Source: an uncultured Clostridium sp.
GTDB taxonomy: Bacteria > Bacillota > Clostridia > Lachnospirales > Lachnospiraceae
NCBI GenBank assembly: GCA_934438135.1
Contig: CAKSBP010000065.1
Location: 1-13,636, forward strand
Length of the DNA: 13,636 nucleotides
Direction: 5' to 3'
The translations under genes were made by a program, and so were the position numbers. Under the pieces are notes generated by a model. That model did no database searches. It saw only the letters and a list, made by a program, of their open reading frames with translations, and had not been told where the DNA came from. Position 1 is the first letter of the stretch. Each line of letters begins with the position of its first letter. Of this stretch, positions 7,583-13,636 are shown piece by piece.

Positions 7583-7593
7583 CTCTTTCTTAT

Positions 7594-7622
7594 TTTGTAC
7601 ACTACTTATTGTCATTTGGCAA
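7594..7622 (-). promoter_or_regulatory. Candidate sigma-A promoter of the men operon
   Basis: On the minus strand, TTGCCA (7617-7622) and TACAAA (7594-7599) are separated by 17 bp. Five of six bases fit the -35 consensus and four of six the -10 consensus. The predicted start near 7587 gives a leader of roughly 110 nt before menF and puts the palindrome at 7567-7582 within the first 20 transcribed bases. A competing choice uses TATAAC inside the palindrome as -10, but its -35 would be poor. Confidence 0.5.
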
Positions 7623-7680
7623 TAACATTGGCAGATTTAACATCTAAATCGGAAAAATTGGTATGAAGCTAAAAATGTGT

Positions 7681-7721
7681 AATAAAAAACAGACTATCCT
7701 CTTTGATATGATAGCCTGTTT
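7681..7721 (-). terminator. Intrinsic terminator after the chemotaxis receptor gene
   Basis: On the minus strand an 11-bp stem (AACAGGCTATC, 7710-7720, with GATAGTCTGTT, 7688-7698; one G-U pair) closes an 11-nt loop and is followed by a run of T (complement of 7684-7689). It starts 14 nt past the receptor stop codon and separates that gene from the men operon. Confidence 0.88.
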
Positions 7722-7734
7722 ATATTATTAAATT

Positions 7735-9228
7735 TTATTCTTCCATATACCGATCCAGCTCACTTGCCTTATCCATCAGTTCACCAATCAGTTGTTTCGC
7801 TTCTGTCACTTTCTGGCGGTTCTGTTGTCCGATTTCTACGGCTTCTGTTGTATTAGCAGTAACTTCTTCGCTTACTGCTGAAATCTGAGTGATGCTGTCA
7901 ACAATCATATTATTAGAATTCAGCACCTCATTTACCATATCGTCGATTCCCTGCATATTTTGGTTTAACGTATCCATCTTTGATGCAATCACAGTAAAGT
8001 TATCTTCTGCCACATTAATAAGTCCACGTTCTTCATTCGTTGCATCCACTACATTTTTTACTACAGACTGGGCATGATCCGCATTGTTATGAAGTTCTGT
8101 CACAATTCTGCTGATATTTTCTGTCATCTGTCTAGTCTGTTCTGCAAGTACACGAATTTCATCTGCCACTACTGCAAAGCCTTTACCAGCTTCTCCCGCA
8201 CGGGCACTTTCAATAGAAGCATTCAATGCAAGCAGATTGGTCTGACTGGAAATATTGAAAATTTCCTTTGTAATAGTTTCTACTTCCATAGAATTCTGAA
8301 TCAGTGTATCCATAGATGCAATTACAATTTCATTGGATTCTTCAATCTGATTTGCTTTTTTACGTAGAGCAACAATAGATTCTTTTCCATTTTCCACTGC
8401 TTGTATAGATGATACGGATTCTCTCATCATTTCATCCGCTTTGGTGCGGGTTTCCTGAATCATTCCCTGAATATTTGCCGTCATCTGCGTCTGCTGTTCG
8501 ATGCTTTCTGTATTGTTCTGATTTCCTGCAGAAATTTCTCCTAATGCTCCAGTTACCGTTTCGGTTGATTCATCAATATGGTGAATCAGCTGCTGAGCAT
8601 CTACCGAATTCTGTTTTACTACTGCGGCAATTTGCAGTACTTCTGCAAGAAGTTCTTCGTTTCGTTTTCTCTCAGCTTCAATCTGATCCATTTTCATTTT
8701 ACTTAGTTTATTGGAATAATAAGTTGTTGTACACACACCAACACAGAACAGCGTAACACCCATCAGTCTCATGCCAACATTCTGTATATCTGCCGACTGA
8801 CCAGATGGCATTGTATGTGTAAAAAAGAAATACTTAAATACAAAGTATAGATTAATCAGATACATTCCGATAGTTGCCTTAATAACATACTTTAAATCGA
8901 AATACAGAACGAAAACTATCATTATAGGAAATGCCATTATATATAGATTATCATTATTGGTATACCACATGGTAATCGCATACATAACTCCAAACGAACG
9001 TGCAACATATTTTTTACCATTTTCACTTCCTTTATTTCTTGTATATAAAAACATATATACAAGCCAGGTTACTAGAATTCCTGCAAGGCAGATTAAGCTT
9101 TTAACGCTTTTCCCTCCTACTCTCAGCAGATTTACCAGATATCCGCTAAATAGAAAAGCATCTACAATTGTAATGAAGCTCATAAGAACCCGGTTTACAA
9201 TCAAAAAATTACTATTATGTTTTTCCAT
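7735..9228 (-). CDS. Methyl-accepting chemotaxis protein, six-helix membrane type
   Basis: Chemoreceptor whose cytoplasmic tip would signal to CheA/CheW. Residues 1 to about 171 hold roughly six hydrophobic helices (near 14-36, 44-62, 77-91, 93-110, 113-136, 151-171) with only short loops, so there is no external ligand domain. No HAMP domain is recognisable; after a basic linker (about 172-192) the protein goes straight into the long helical signalling domain. The conserved hairpin tip lies at about 326-364 and includes SSQTNLLALNASIESARAGE-type sequence followed by GKGFAVVADEIRVLAEQ. It ends MEE, without a CheR-binding pentapeptide. The length of 497 is short for a receptor. ATG at 9228 has GAGGAG 5 nt upstream. 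No other chemotaxis or flagellar gene is in the window. It has its own promoter and terminator, so it is a single-gene unit, though read-through from upstream is possible. Confidence 0.93.
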   Translation of the reverse strand: MEKHNSNFLIVNRVLMSFITIVDAFLFSGYLVNLLRVGGKSVKSLICLAGILVTWLVYMFLYTRNKGSENGKKYVARSFGVMYAITMWYTNNDNLYIMAFPIMIVFVLYFDLKYVIKATIGMYLINLYFVFKYFFFTHTMPSGQSADIQNVGMRLMGVTLFCVGVCTTTYYSNKLSKMKMDQIEAERKRNEELLAEVLQIAAVVKQNSVDAQQLIHHIDESTETVTGALGEISAGNQNNTESIEQQTQMTANIQGMIQETRTKADEMMRESVSSIQAVENGKESIVALRKKANQIEESNEIVIASMDTLIQNSMEVETITKEIFNISSQTNLLALNASIESARAGEAGKGFAVVADEIRVLAEQTRQMTENISRIVTELHNNADHAQSVVKNVVDATNEERGLINVAEDNFTVIASKMDTLNQNMQGIDDMVNEVLNSNNMIVDSITQISAVSEEVTANTTEAVEIGQQNRQKVTEAKQLIGELMDKASELDRYMEE

Positions 9229-9316
9229 AACTTCTCCTCTTTTATAAAATATTCATGTTATCTCTTATATTAAAACATATTTTTACAAAAAAGTCGATAC
9301 TTAAAACATAATCTGA

Positions 9317-9346
9317 TATATATTTACATTATGTATATTTTGTCAA
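9317..9346 (-). promoter_or_regulatory. Candidate promoter of the chemoreceptor gene
   Basis: On the minus strand a perfect TTGACA (9341-9346) is followed after 18 bp by TATATA (9317-9322) in a very AT-rich tract. The leader would be about 80 nt. The -35 hexamer contains the TGA stop codon of the preceding small gene, so the two units abut with no room for a terminator. Other TA-rich hexamers nearby could be the real -10. Confidence 0.5.
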
Positions 9347-9621
9347 TAATTTGGTGCATTTGTCCAACGTTTTCTATCTTGATTATATTCCTGATTCATC
9401 CACCGGATAGCATCTTGTTTTCCTTCTTCTGTAAGTGGAAATATTTTTGCTTTTTTCTCCTCTTCCGGCGTTTTCACAAAACTGTAAGGCTCCGGCCAGA
9501 TGGTTACACGCATCTGGTCGTCTCCTTCTTTCTGGAAGATATAACGCATCCCCTGATAGCTTCCAGTTAAATCTTCTTTCTTTACATAATTCAGTGGCAT
9601 ATTTCGATCTTCAATCACCAC
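9343..9621 (-). CDS. Conserved-looking 92-residue protein of unknown function
   Basis: I do not recognise a characterised family. The product is a small, charged, soluble protein with no membrane helix, signal peptide or cysteine. Notable segments are YQGMRYIFQKE (22-32), an aromatic and proline-rich core IWPEPYSF (41-48), and a helical, charged C-terminal half ending in WTNAPNY. It starts at GTG: AGGAGG lies 4 nt before GTG at 9621 and 7 nt before GTG at 9618, so 9618 may be the true start; the first ATG (9600) is 25 nt away, too far. Its ribosome site overlaps the TAG stop codon of the esterase gene (TAGGAGG), so the two are probably translated together. A role linked to the esterase or its sugar pathway is inference only. 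Confidence 0.75.
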   Translation of the reverse strand: MVIEDRNMPLNYVKKEDLTGSYQGMRYIFQKEGDDQMRVTIWPEPYSFVKTPEEEKKAKIFPLTEEGKQDAIRWMNQEYNQDRKRWTNAPNY

Positions 9622-9629
9622 AAAGCCTC

Positions 9630-11147
9630 CTAATCATCCTGCTCACTTGTCCGAAATGGTGCTAATGGAAGTCCATTTGTCCCAAACACAGAAACTGGTC
9701 CAAAGTTTGTCCAGCAGTATCTTGCATATTTTGGTTCTAAAACAGAATCCGCAGTCAGATAAATCGTATTTCCTTCTATTCTGGCCTCTGCTGTTACATA
9801 TGTTTTATCTGCTCCAGCAATTTCAAATCCACATAATTCTCCTTTGACCAAAAGACCATCCTCTGCATGATTCAAACAGATCCGCAGACCATTTTTTTCA
9901 TACTCACAATAAGCAAATATTGGACCAAACGCTTCCTTTTTATCTACTTTATGGTAAACCTGATACAAAGCCTGTAATGCAAGGCGTTCTCCCACCGGCT
10001 GCTTATTCTTCGGATGAATTTCATGGAACTGTCCACAGTCTAAAATAACTGCAATTCCCGTATTTTTAATAGTCTGGTATGTCTTCATCTGAGCTTCCCT
10101 AAGATAGCACCAGCTTTTGGTATCTTTAGTATCTTTATAAGTAAACATCGGAAGCTGCACAATTAGAAATGGCAGGCTTAAATCTTCCCATTCTTCTCTC
10201 CATTGGCGGATTAATCTGGTTAACAGTTTATAATAAATCTTTGGATGTGTTTCATCATCTTCCCCTTGATAATAAATAAATCCACGAAGAGAATATGGCA
10301 TAACACGTTCAAGCATGCATTCATGAAGTCCACATGGACGGATTTGGTTGAAACAGTTCATCGGTCCTGGATAACGGTTCTCGCCACAGATTCTTATGAC
10401 ATCATCCCATTCTGTATCTGGGTTTTCTTCATACATCTTTCCACACTTTTCGCTCCAGACTGTATAATAATCCATATAATCCTTAAATTCCTTTTTCTGT
10501 TCTTCCACAGATTTGCCAGCGATACCCATATCATATGCTTTTAAAATTTCACTGGTATCTTTATCTTCTGAAAGACTTTCCCTGGTCATCCAGACACTGG
10601 CACTGGTTCCTCCCCAGTTGCAGCCAATAATACCAACTGGCACTTTCATTTCCTGTGCAACCTTTCTAGCAAAAAAATAACCAACGGCAGACCAGTATTT
10701 TGTACCTTCCTGTCCAAATTCTTCCCAATGAGATGCTTCTTCATCCTGATAAAATTTTTCATCTTTGTATGCATTTTTCGGCGTATAGTAAAAACGGATA
10801 TTGGGATCTGGCTCCTGTTCCAGAATTTCTTTTCCTCCAATACAGTTCCTAAGTTCAAATTCCATATTAGACTGCCCTCCGGCAAGCCACACTTCTCCAA
10901 TTGCAATATTTTGAAATCTTACTGTATCTGTCCCACAGATAAGTTCCATTGTATATCCCGTTCCAGCTTCCATTGGTGGAAATTCTGTCATCCATTTTCC
11001 ATTATGTACGGTCGTCTCTACTGTCTTTTCCTTTAACCTGACGGTTACTTTTTCTCCATCTGTTCCCCAGCCAAATATTTTTATGTTTTTTTCTCTCTGC
11101 AGTACCATGTTATCACTGAATACTGCTGCAACCCGAAACTTTCCCAT
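9630..11147 (-). CDS. Sialate O-acetylesterase-like SGNH hydrolase
   Basis: Probably removes acetyl groups from a sugar, such as O-acetylated sialic acid or a hemicellulose oligosaccharide. The 505-residue length and block order fit the bacterial sialate O-acetylesterase family (SASA domain): an N-terminal beta-rich region (FSDNMVLQR at 10-18), the nucleophile block GQSNM at 91-95 (S93), the GCNWGGTSASVW block at 175-186, YYQGEDD at 292-298, and the histidine block with H378 in EIHPKNKQPVGERL. There is no signal peptide, so it acts in the cytoplasm on imported substrate. Residue 375, three before the catalytic His, is usually Asp in the DxxH motif and is His here. ATG at 11147 has AGGAGG 5 nt upstream. 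Its own promoter precedes it; a 92-residue protein follows. No transporter or other sugar enzyme is nearby, so the exact substrate is open. Confidence 0.85.
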   Translation of the reverse strand: MGKFRVAAVFSDNMVLQREKNIKIFGWGTDGEKVTVRLKEKTVETTVHNGKWMTEFPPMEAGTGYTMELICGTDTVRFQNIAIGEVWLAGGQSNMEFELRNCIGGKEILEQEPDPNIRFYYTPKNAYKDEKFYQDEEASHWEEFGQEGTKYWSAVGYFFARKVAQEMKVPVGIIGCNWGGTSASVWMTRESLSEDKDTSEILKAYDMGIAGKSVEEQKKEFKDYMDYYTVWSEKCGKMYEENPDTEWDDVIRICGENRYPGPMNCFNQIRPCGLHECMLERVMPYSLRGFIYYQGEDDETHPKIYYKLLTRLIRQWREEWEDLSLPFLIVQLPMFTYKDTKDTKSWCYLREAQMKTYQTIKNTGIAVILDCGQFHEIHPKNKQPVGERLALQALYQVYHKVDKKEAFGPIFAYCEYEKNGLRICLNHAEDGLLVKGELCGFEIAGADKTYVTAEARIEGNTIYLTADSVLEPKYARYCWTNFGPVSVFGTNGLPLAPFRTSEQDD

Positions 11148-11175
11148 AATAACCTCCTGCTGTCCATTTTATTTC

Positions 11176-11204
11176 ATTGTACTCCTTTACAGGAGCAAAA
11201 ACAA
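11176..11204 (-). promoter_or_regulatory. Candidate promoter of the esterase gene with a dyad in the spacer
   Basis: On the minus strand, TTGTTT (11199-11204) and TACAAT (11176-11181) are 17 bp apart. The spacer contains the inverted repeat CTCCT-N4-AGGAG (11182-11195). A repressor binding there would block polymerase directly; induction by substrate would suit a sugar esterase, but that is inference. The leader is about 20 nt. No clear terminator separates it from the zinc-ribbon gene upstream. Confidence 0.55.
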
Positions 11205-11236
11205 TAAAATATTTGTACTATCTACTAACATACCCT

Positions 11237-11602
11237 CTAGAATTCTTTCCCACATTTCGGGCAGTAGGTAAAATTCTCTTCTGTCGTATAACCACAGTTC
11301 CGACAGTGTTTTATCTCTCTGCCCGACCGGTAAAACTGAAGTCTCTTTATATCAATCTCTTTTATCTTTCCCTGCTGAATCGCTTTCCCAAGCTCCTTGT
11401 CAATCTCACTGATCGCTTTACAGCACGTCATCCGTATGGAATATTTCCGATTCCACCGAAACAATGGAATGAAAAAGAAACTTGCATACGTGTACGATTC
11501 AAATGCCTCTATTTTTCCGTATTTTCCACAGCATTCACAAACAACGAGCTGCGAGAAATCCAGTTTCTTTCTTCCTGGTCCAACCCAAAAAAAGAAAAAC
11601 AT
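11237..11602 (-). CDS. Small zinc-ribbon protein with two cysteine clusters
   Basis: A 121-residue protein of unknown function. The C-terminal ribbon is canonical: CRNCG at 100-104 and CPKCG at 114-118 (C100, C103, C114, C117). The N-terminal half resembles bacterial zinc-ribbon proteins with a conserved hydrophobic strand: CECCG at 22-26, then a segment around SFFFIPLFRWNRKY (41-54) and a CC pair at 60-61, giving a likely second zinc site. The hydrophobic starts (FFFFWVG and SFFFIPLF) are short and more like buried strands than membrane helices. ATG at 11602 has AGGAG 9 nt upstream. It begins 21 nt after the AAA+ ATPase gene ends, so they are likely co-transcribed, and it could act as an adaptor or partner of that ATPase; this is inference. 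Confidence 0.8.
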   Translation of the reverse strand: MFFFFWVGPGRKKLDFSQLVVCECCGKYGKIEAFESYTYASFFFIPLFRWNRKYSIRMTCCKAISEIDKELGKAIQQGKIKEIDIKRLQFYRSGREIKHCRNCGYTTEENFTYCPKCGKEF

Positions 11603-11623
11603 CTTAATTCTCTCCTGTCACAA

Positions 11624-13198
11624 TTATTCCATCAATACACCAGCTACATCTGCTGCCATAATTTCCTGAAGCTCTTCCTTTCCCGGATTTTCCAAGGTCA
11701 CAATACGATTTGCCTGTCTCACTAGAATTTTTTCAAAAAGGTTTCGGATTCCCCTTGCATTTCCAAAATTCTTTCTTCTTTTTTCCGGCATATTAGAAAG
11801 CTGCTGCTTCATTTCCTCTTTTGCTTCTCCGGTCAGAACAATTCCATCCTTTTCGGCAAAAAAGCATAAAATCTCCATAAGTTCTTTAATCGTATAATCT
11901 TTGAATTCAATAAAGCGGTTAAATCTGGAAATCAGTCCTGGATTAGAATGCAGAAACTTCTTCATTTCATCCTGATATCCTGCAACAATGACAACCAAAT
12001 CATCTCGGTTATCTTCCATCAGTTTGACTAATGTATCAACTGCCTCTCCACCAAAATCATTGGCCCCGTCCTGTCCTGACAGAGAATATGCTTCATCGAT
12101 AAATAAAATTCCTCCAATGGCCTTTTCTACGACTTCCTTGACCTTTAAAGCAGTTTGGCCCACATAACCTGCTACCAGTCCGGCACGATCCGTCTCTACC
12201 AGATTTCCTTCCGATAAAATTCCAAGCTCCTTATAAATCTTTGCTACCAGCCTGGCAACGGTAGTTTTCCCTGTCCCTGGATTACCTGTAAATACCATAT
12301 GATAAGACATCGGTGTTACTGGCATATCATACTTCTCCCGCATCTTTTTTACCTTAATCAGATTAATCAGAGAATTTACTTCCCGTTTTACCTCATCTAA
12401 CCCAATTAGACTATTCAGTTCCTCTATATACTCGTCCAGACGCTGTTTCTTTAAGGAACGTCCCTGAGCTTCTTTCTGTTCATCCTGCCCTGCCGCCTGT
12501 TTTAGTTCTTCCTGCTCCATCTGTTTTTTCTCCAAATCCAAACGGCTCTTTTCCAGACGTTCCTCCTGCTTTCTTTTCATATCCTTGAGTCCGCTCTGAA
12601 CCAAAATTTCTTCATAAAACCCTTCATCCAGCCTGTCATTTGACATCTTAACAAATAAATACCTCTGGTTAAAAATGGATTTCACATCCTGAGCATTCAA
12701 AAAAATGCTGGTTCTCTTATAATACTCTTCCACTACTTTTAATGACTGTGAATTCTTCCCATGGTTTAAATAAATAATAGAAAGAATAATATTTAATAAA
12801 CAGTCAAATGCAAGAGTAGAAGTTCTCTTCTTCTGCTCATAATCATAAACACCCAGAAGCTGTAACAGAATCGGTGGAGATAAAAATATTTTCTGCGTAG
12901 CAGTCAAAACCATATCAGAAACTGCCGTTTTCATCTGAAGTGCATAAGGATTCGTCTCTGTCAGGGCAAGAATAAATCTTTGTTCCTCTTCCCCACATTT
13001 TTCTGCCTGCCTGGCAATCTGCACAAGGACGGCCTGTAGATACGTATCCAGCATCATTTGTATGGACATCTTAAGTACCTGCCCCGGCTTCTCCCAATAA
13101 CCATTTTCATCAAGCTTTTGGCATAAACCATCTAGTTTCTCATAGTTTCGCTTTGCAAGTTCAAATAGTTTATCATTTGATAAGGACTGCTGTACCAT
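11624..13198 (-). CDS. CbbX/SpoVK-family AAA+ ATPase with an unusual N-terminal half
   Basis: An ATP-driven remodelling protein; its target is unknown. Residues from about 254 to 524 form a complete CbxX/CfxQ-type AAA+ module: LIGLDEVKREV at 264-274, Walker A GNPGTGKT at 305-312, pore-loop region GYVGQTA at 344-350, Walker B ILFIDEA at 364-370 (D368, E369), arginine-finger region NPGLISRFNR at 419-428, and sensor-2 region GNARGIRN at 479-486. Residues 1-200 are predominantly helical and match nothing I can name; a charged, Gln/Glu/Lys-rich coiled coil (about 205-258) links them to the AAA+ core. SpoVK and CbbX are about 300 residues, so this protein is nearly twice as long. ATG at 13198 has AAAGGAG upstream. 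It is first in a two-gene unit with a zinc-ribbon protein. Confidence 0.9.
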   Translation of the reverse strand: MVQQSLSNDKLFELAKRNYEKLDGLCQKLDENGYWEKPGQVLKMSIQMMLDTYLQAVLVQIARQAEKCGEEEQRFILALTETNPYALQMKTAVSDMVLTATQKIFLSPPILLQLLGVYDYEQKKRTSTLAFDCLLNIILSIIYLNHGKNSQSLKVVEEYYKRTSIFLNAQDVKSIFNQRYLFVKMSNDRLDEGFYEEILVQSGLKDMKRKQEERLEKSRLDLEKKQMEQEELKQAAGQDEQKEAQGRSLKKQRLDEYIEELNSLIGLDEVKREVNSLINLIKVKKMREKYDMPVTPMSYHMVFTGNPGTGKTTVARLVAKIYKELGILSEGNLVETDRAGLVAGYVGQTALKVKEVVEKAIGGILFIDEAYSLSGQDGANDFGGEAVDTLVKLMEDNRDDLVVIVAGYQDEMKKFLHSNPGLISRFNRFIEFKDYTIKELMEILCFFAEKDGIVLTGEAKEEMKQQLSNMPEKRRKNFGNARGIRNLFEKILVRQANRIVTLENPGKEELQEIMAADVAGVLME

Positions 13199-13231
13199 AT
13201 TCTTCTCCTTTCCATTTCCTGTTATTCTCTA

Positions 13232-13259
13232 TTATATCGGAGTTTTTCCAATAGTCAAT
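13232..13259 (-). promoter_or_regulatory. Strong sigma-A promoter of the AAA+ ATPase gene
   Basis: On the minus strand, TTGACT (13254-13259) and a perfect TATAAT (13232-13237) are 16 bp apart. The predicted start, near 13225, gives a leader of about 26 nt. It lies in the 86-nt gap after recG; I see no convincing terminator for recG in that gap. Confidence 0.8.
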
Positions 13260-13284
13260 AAACGATTTTTTGAAAAACACAATC

Positions 13285-13636
13285 CTAGAGAAATAAATCC
13301 TGAGCGTATAGTTCGATCTTTTTTCGGATGCCTTCGTATTTTTTCAACATAAGTTTTACTTCATCATCGGTAAAACGTTTGGCGGCTTCGTTGGCTTCCA
13401 TTAAGACTTCTGCATCTTTGTAGATATCTCCTAATTTAAATTCCAGCATTCCGCTTTGACGGATTCCAAATAAATCTCCTGGACCTCTGAGTTTTAAATC
13501 TTCGTTGGCAATATAAAATCCATCATTTGACTTATTCAGTACTTCCAAACGTCTCTGGCTTTCCTTGCTTCTGGAACCATTGATAAAAATGCAATAGGAC
13601 TGATCCCCTCCACGTCCAACACGACCTCGCAGCTGA
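13285..13636 (-). CDS. recG: ATP-dependent DNA helicase RecG, C-terminal part
   Basis: RecG reverses stalled replication forks and moves branched DNA. Only the last 116 residues are in the window; the gene runs off the right edge. The fragment opens with helicase motif VI (QLRGRVGRG), followed by DQSYCIFI, the NDGFYIANEDLKLRGPGDLFG segment with its RGPG turn and RQSG, which corresponds to the RecG translocation (TRG) region, and a helical tail ending DLFL. This combination separates RecG from other superfamily 2 helicases such as Mfd or PriA. The frame is read from 13635 and stops at TAG (13285-13287). Confidence 0.93.
   Translation of the reverse strand, partial: QLRGRVGRGGDQSYCIFINGSRSKESQRRLEVLNKSNDGFYIANEDLKLRGPGDLFGIRQSGMLEFKLGDIYKDAEVLMEANEAAKRFTDDEVKLMLKKYEGIRKKIELYAQDLFL

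Noticed and set aside
10646..10906. An 86-codon minus-strand frame inside the esterase gene
   Set aside because: It overlaps the SASA-domain esterase in another frame and shows no domain or ribosome site; the esterase is clearly the real gene.
11177..11725. A 182-codon open frame on the plus strand, the longest plus-strand frame
   Set aside because: It lies opposite the zinc-ribbon gene and the end of the AAA+ gene, has low-complexity composition, no recognisable domain and no fitting operon context; it is a shadow of the minus-strand genes.
13260..13284. Terminator for recG in the TTTTTCAAAAA stretch
   Set aside because: The only possible stem is pure A-T and short, with no GC core; too weak to call.
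1..13636. CRISPR arrays, insertion sequences, tRNA or rRNA genes, known riboswitches
   Set aside because: Reading both strands I found no regular repeat-spacer array, transposase-like protein, terminal inverted repeat pair, cloverleaf-like sequence or recognised riboswitch core.

Overview
The window is AT-rich and every supported gene lies on the minus strand, so transcription runs from high to low coordinates. Strong GGAGG-type ribosome binding sites, sigma-A-like promoters and the character of the proteins point to a low-GC Firmicute. A gut-type Clostridia/Lachnospiraceae member is my best guess; this is inferred from style and gene content, not from a marker gene.

Layout in the direction of transcription. 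(1) 13636-13285: the C-terminal end of the helicase RecG, cut by the window edge. (2) 13259-11237: a good promoter, then a CbbX/SpoVK-type AAA+ ATPase with an uncharacterised N-terminal half, followed 21 nt later by a small double zinc-ribbon protein. (3) 11204-9343: a promoter with a dyad in its spacer, then a cytoplasmic sialate-O-acetylesterase-like SGNH hydrolase and a 92-residue protein of unknown function. (4) 9346-7681: a methyl-accepting chemotaxis protein with six predicted membrane helices and no HAMP domain, closed by a clear intrinsic terminator. (5) 7622-107: a tightly packed seven-gene operon menF-menD-menH-menB-menE-menC-thioesterase that takes chorismate to 1,4-dihydroxy-2-naphthoate (DHNA).

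The men operon is the core of the window. MenF isomerises chorismate, MenD adds the succinyl semialdehyde unit from 2-oxoglutarate, MenH removes pyruvate, MenC dehydrates to o-succinylbenzoate, MenE makes the CoA thioester, MenB closes the naphthoate ring, and the hotdog thioesterase can release DHNA. Junctions are 1-20 nt or overlapping, which suggests one transcript with translational coupling. No menA (prenylation) or menG/ubiE (methylation) gene is visible here, so the window alone shows DHNA synthesis, not completed menaquinone.

The most notable regulatory signal is a nearly identical dyad, TTAGTT-N2-AACTAA, found just after the candidate men promoter (7568-7581) and again just beyond the last gene of the operon (77-90). 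It looks like a shared operator joining the men operon to a gene beyond the left edge. I saw no mobile element, CRISPR array, tRNA or rRNA. No gap between genes exceeds 300 nt; the longest (7480-7734) holds the terminator, promoter, operator and leader described below.
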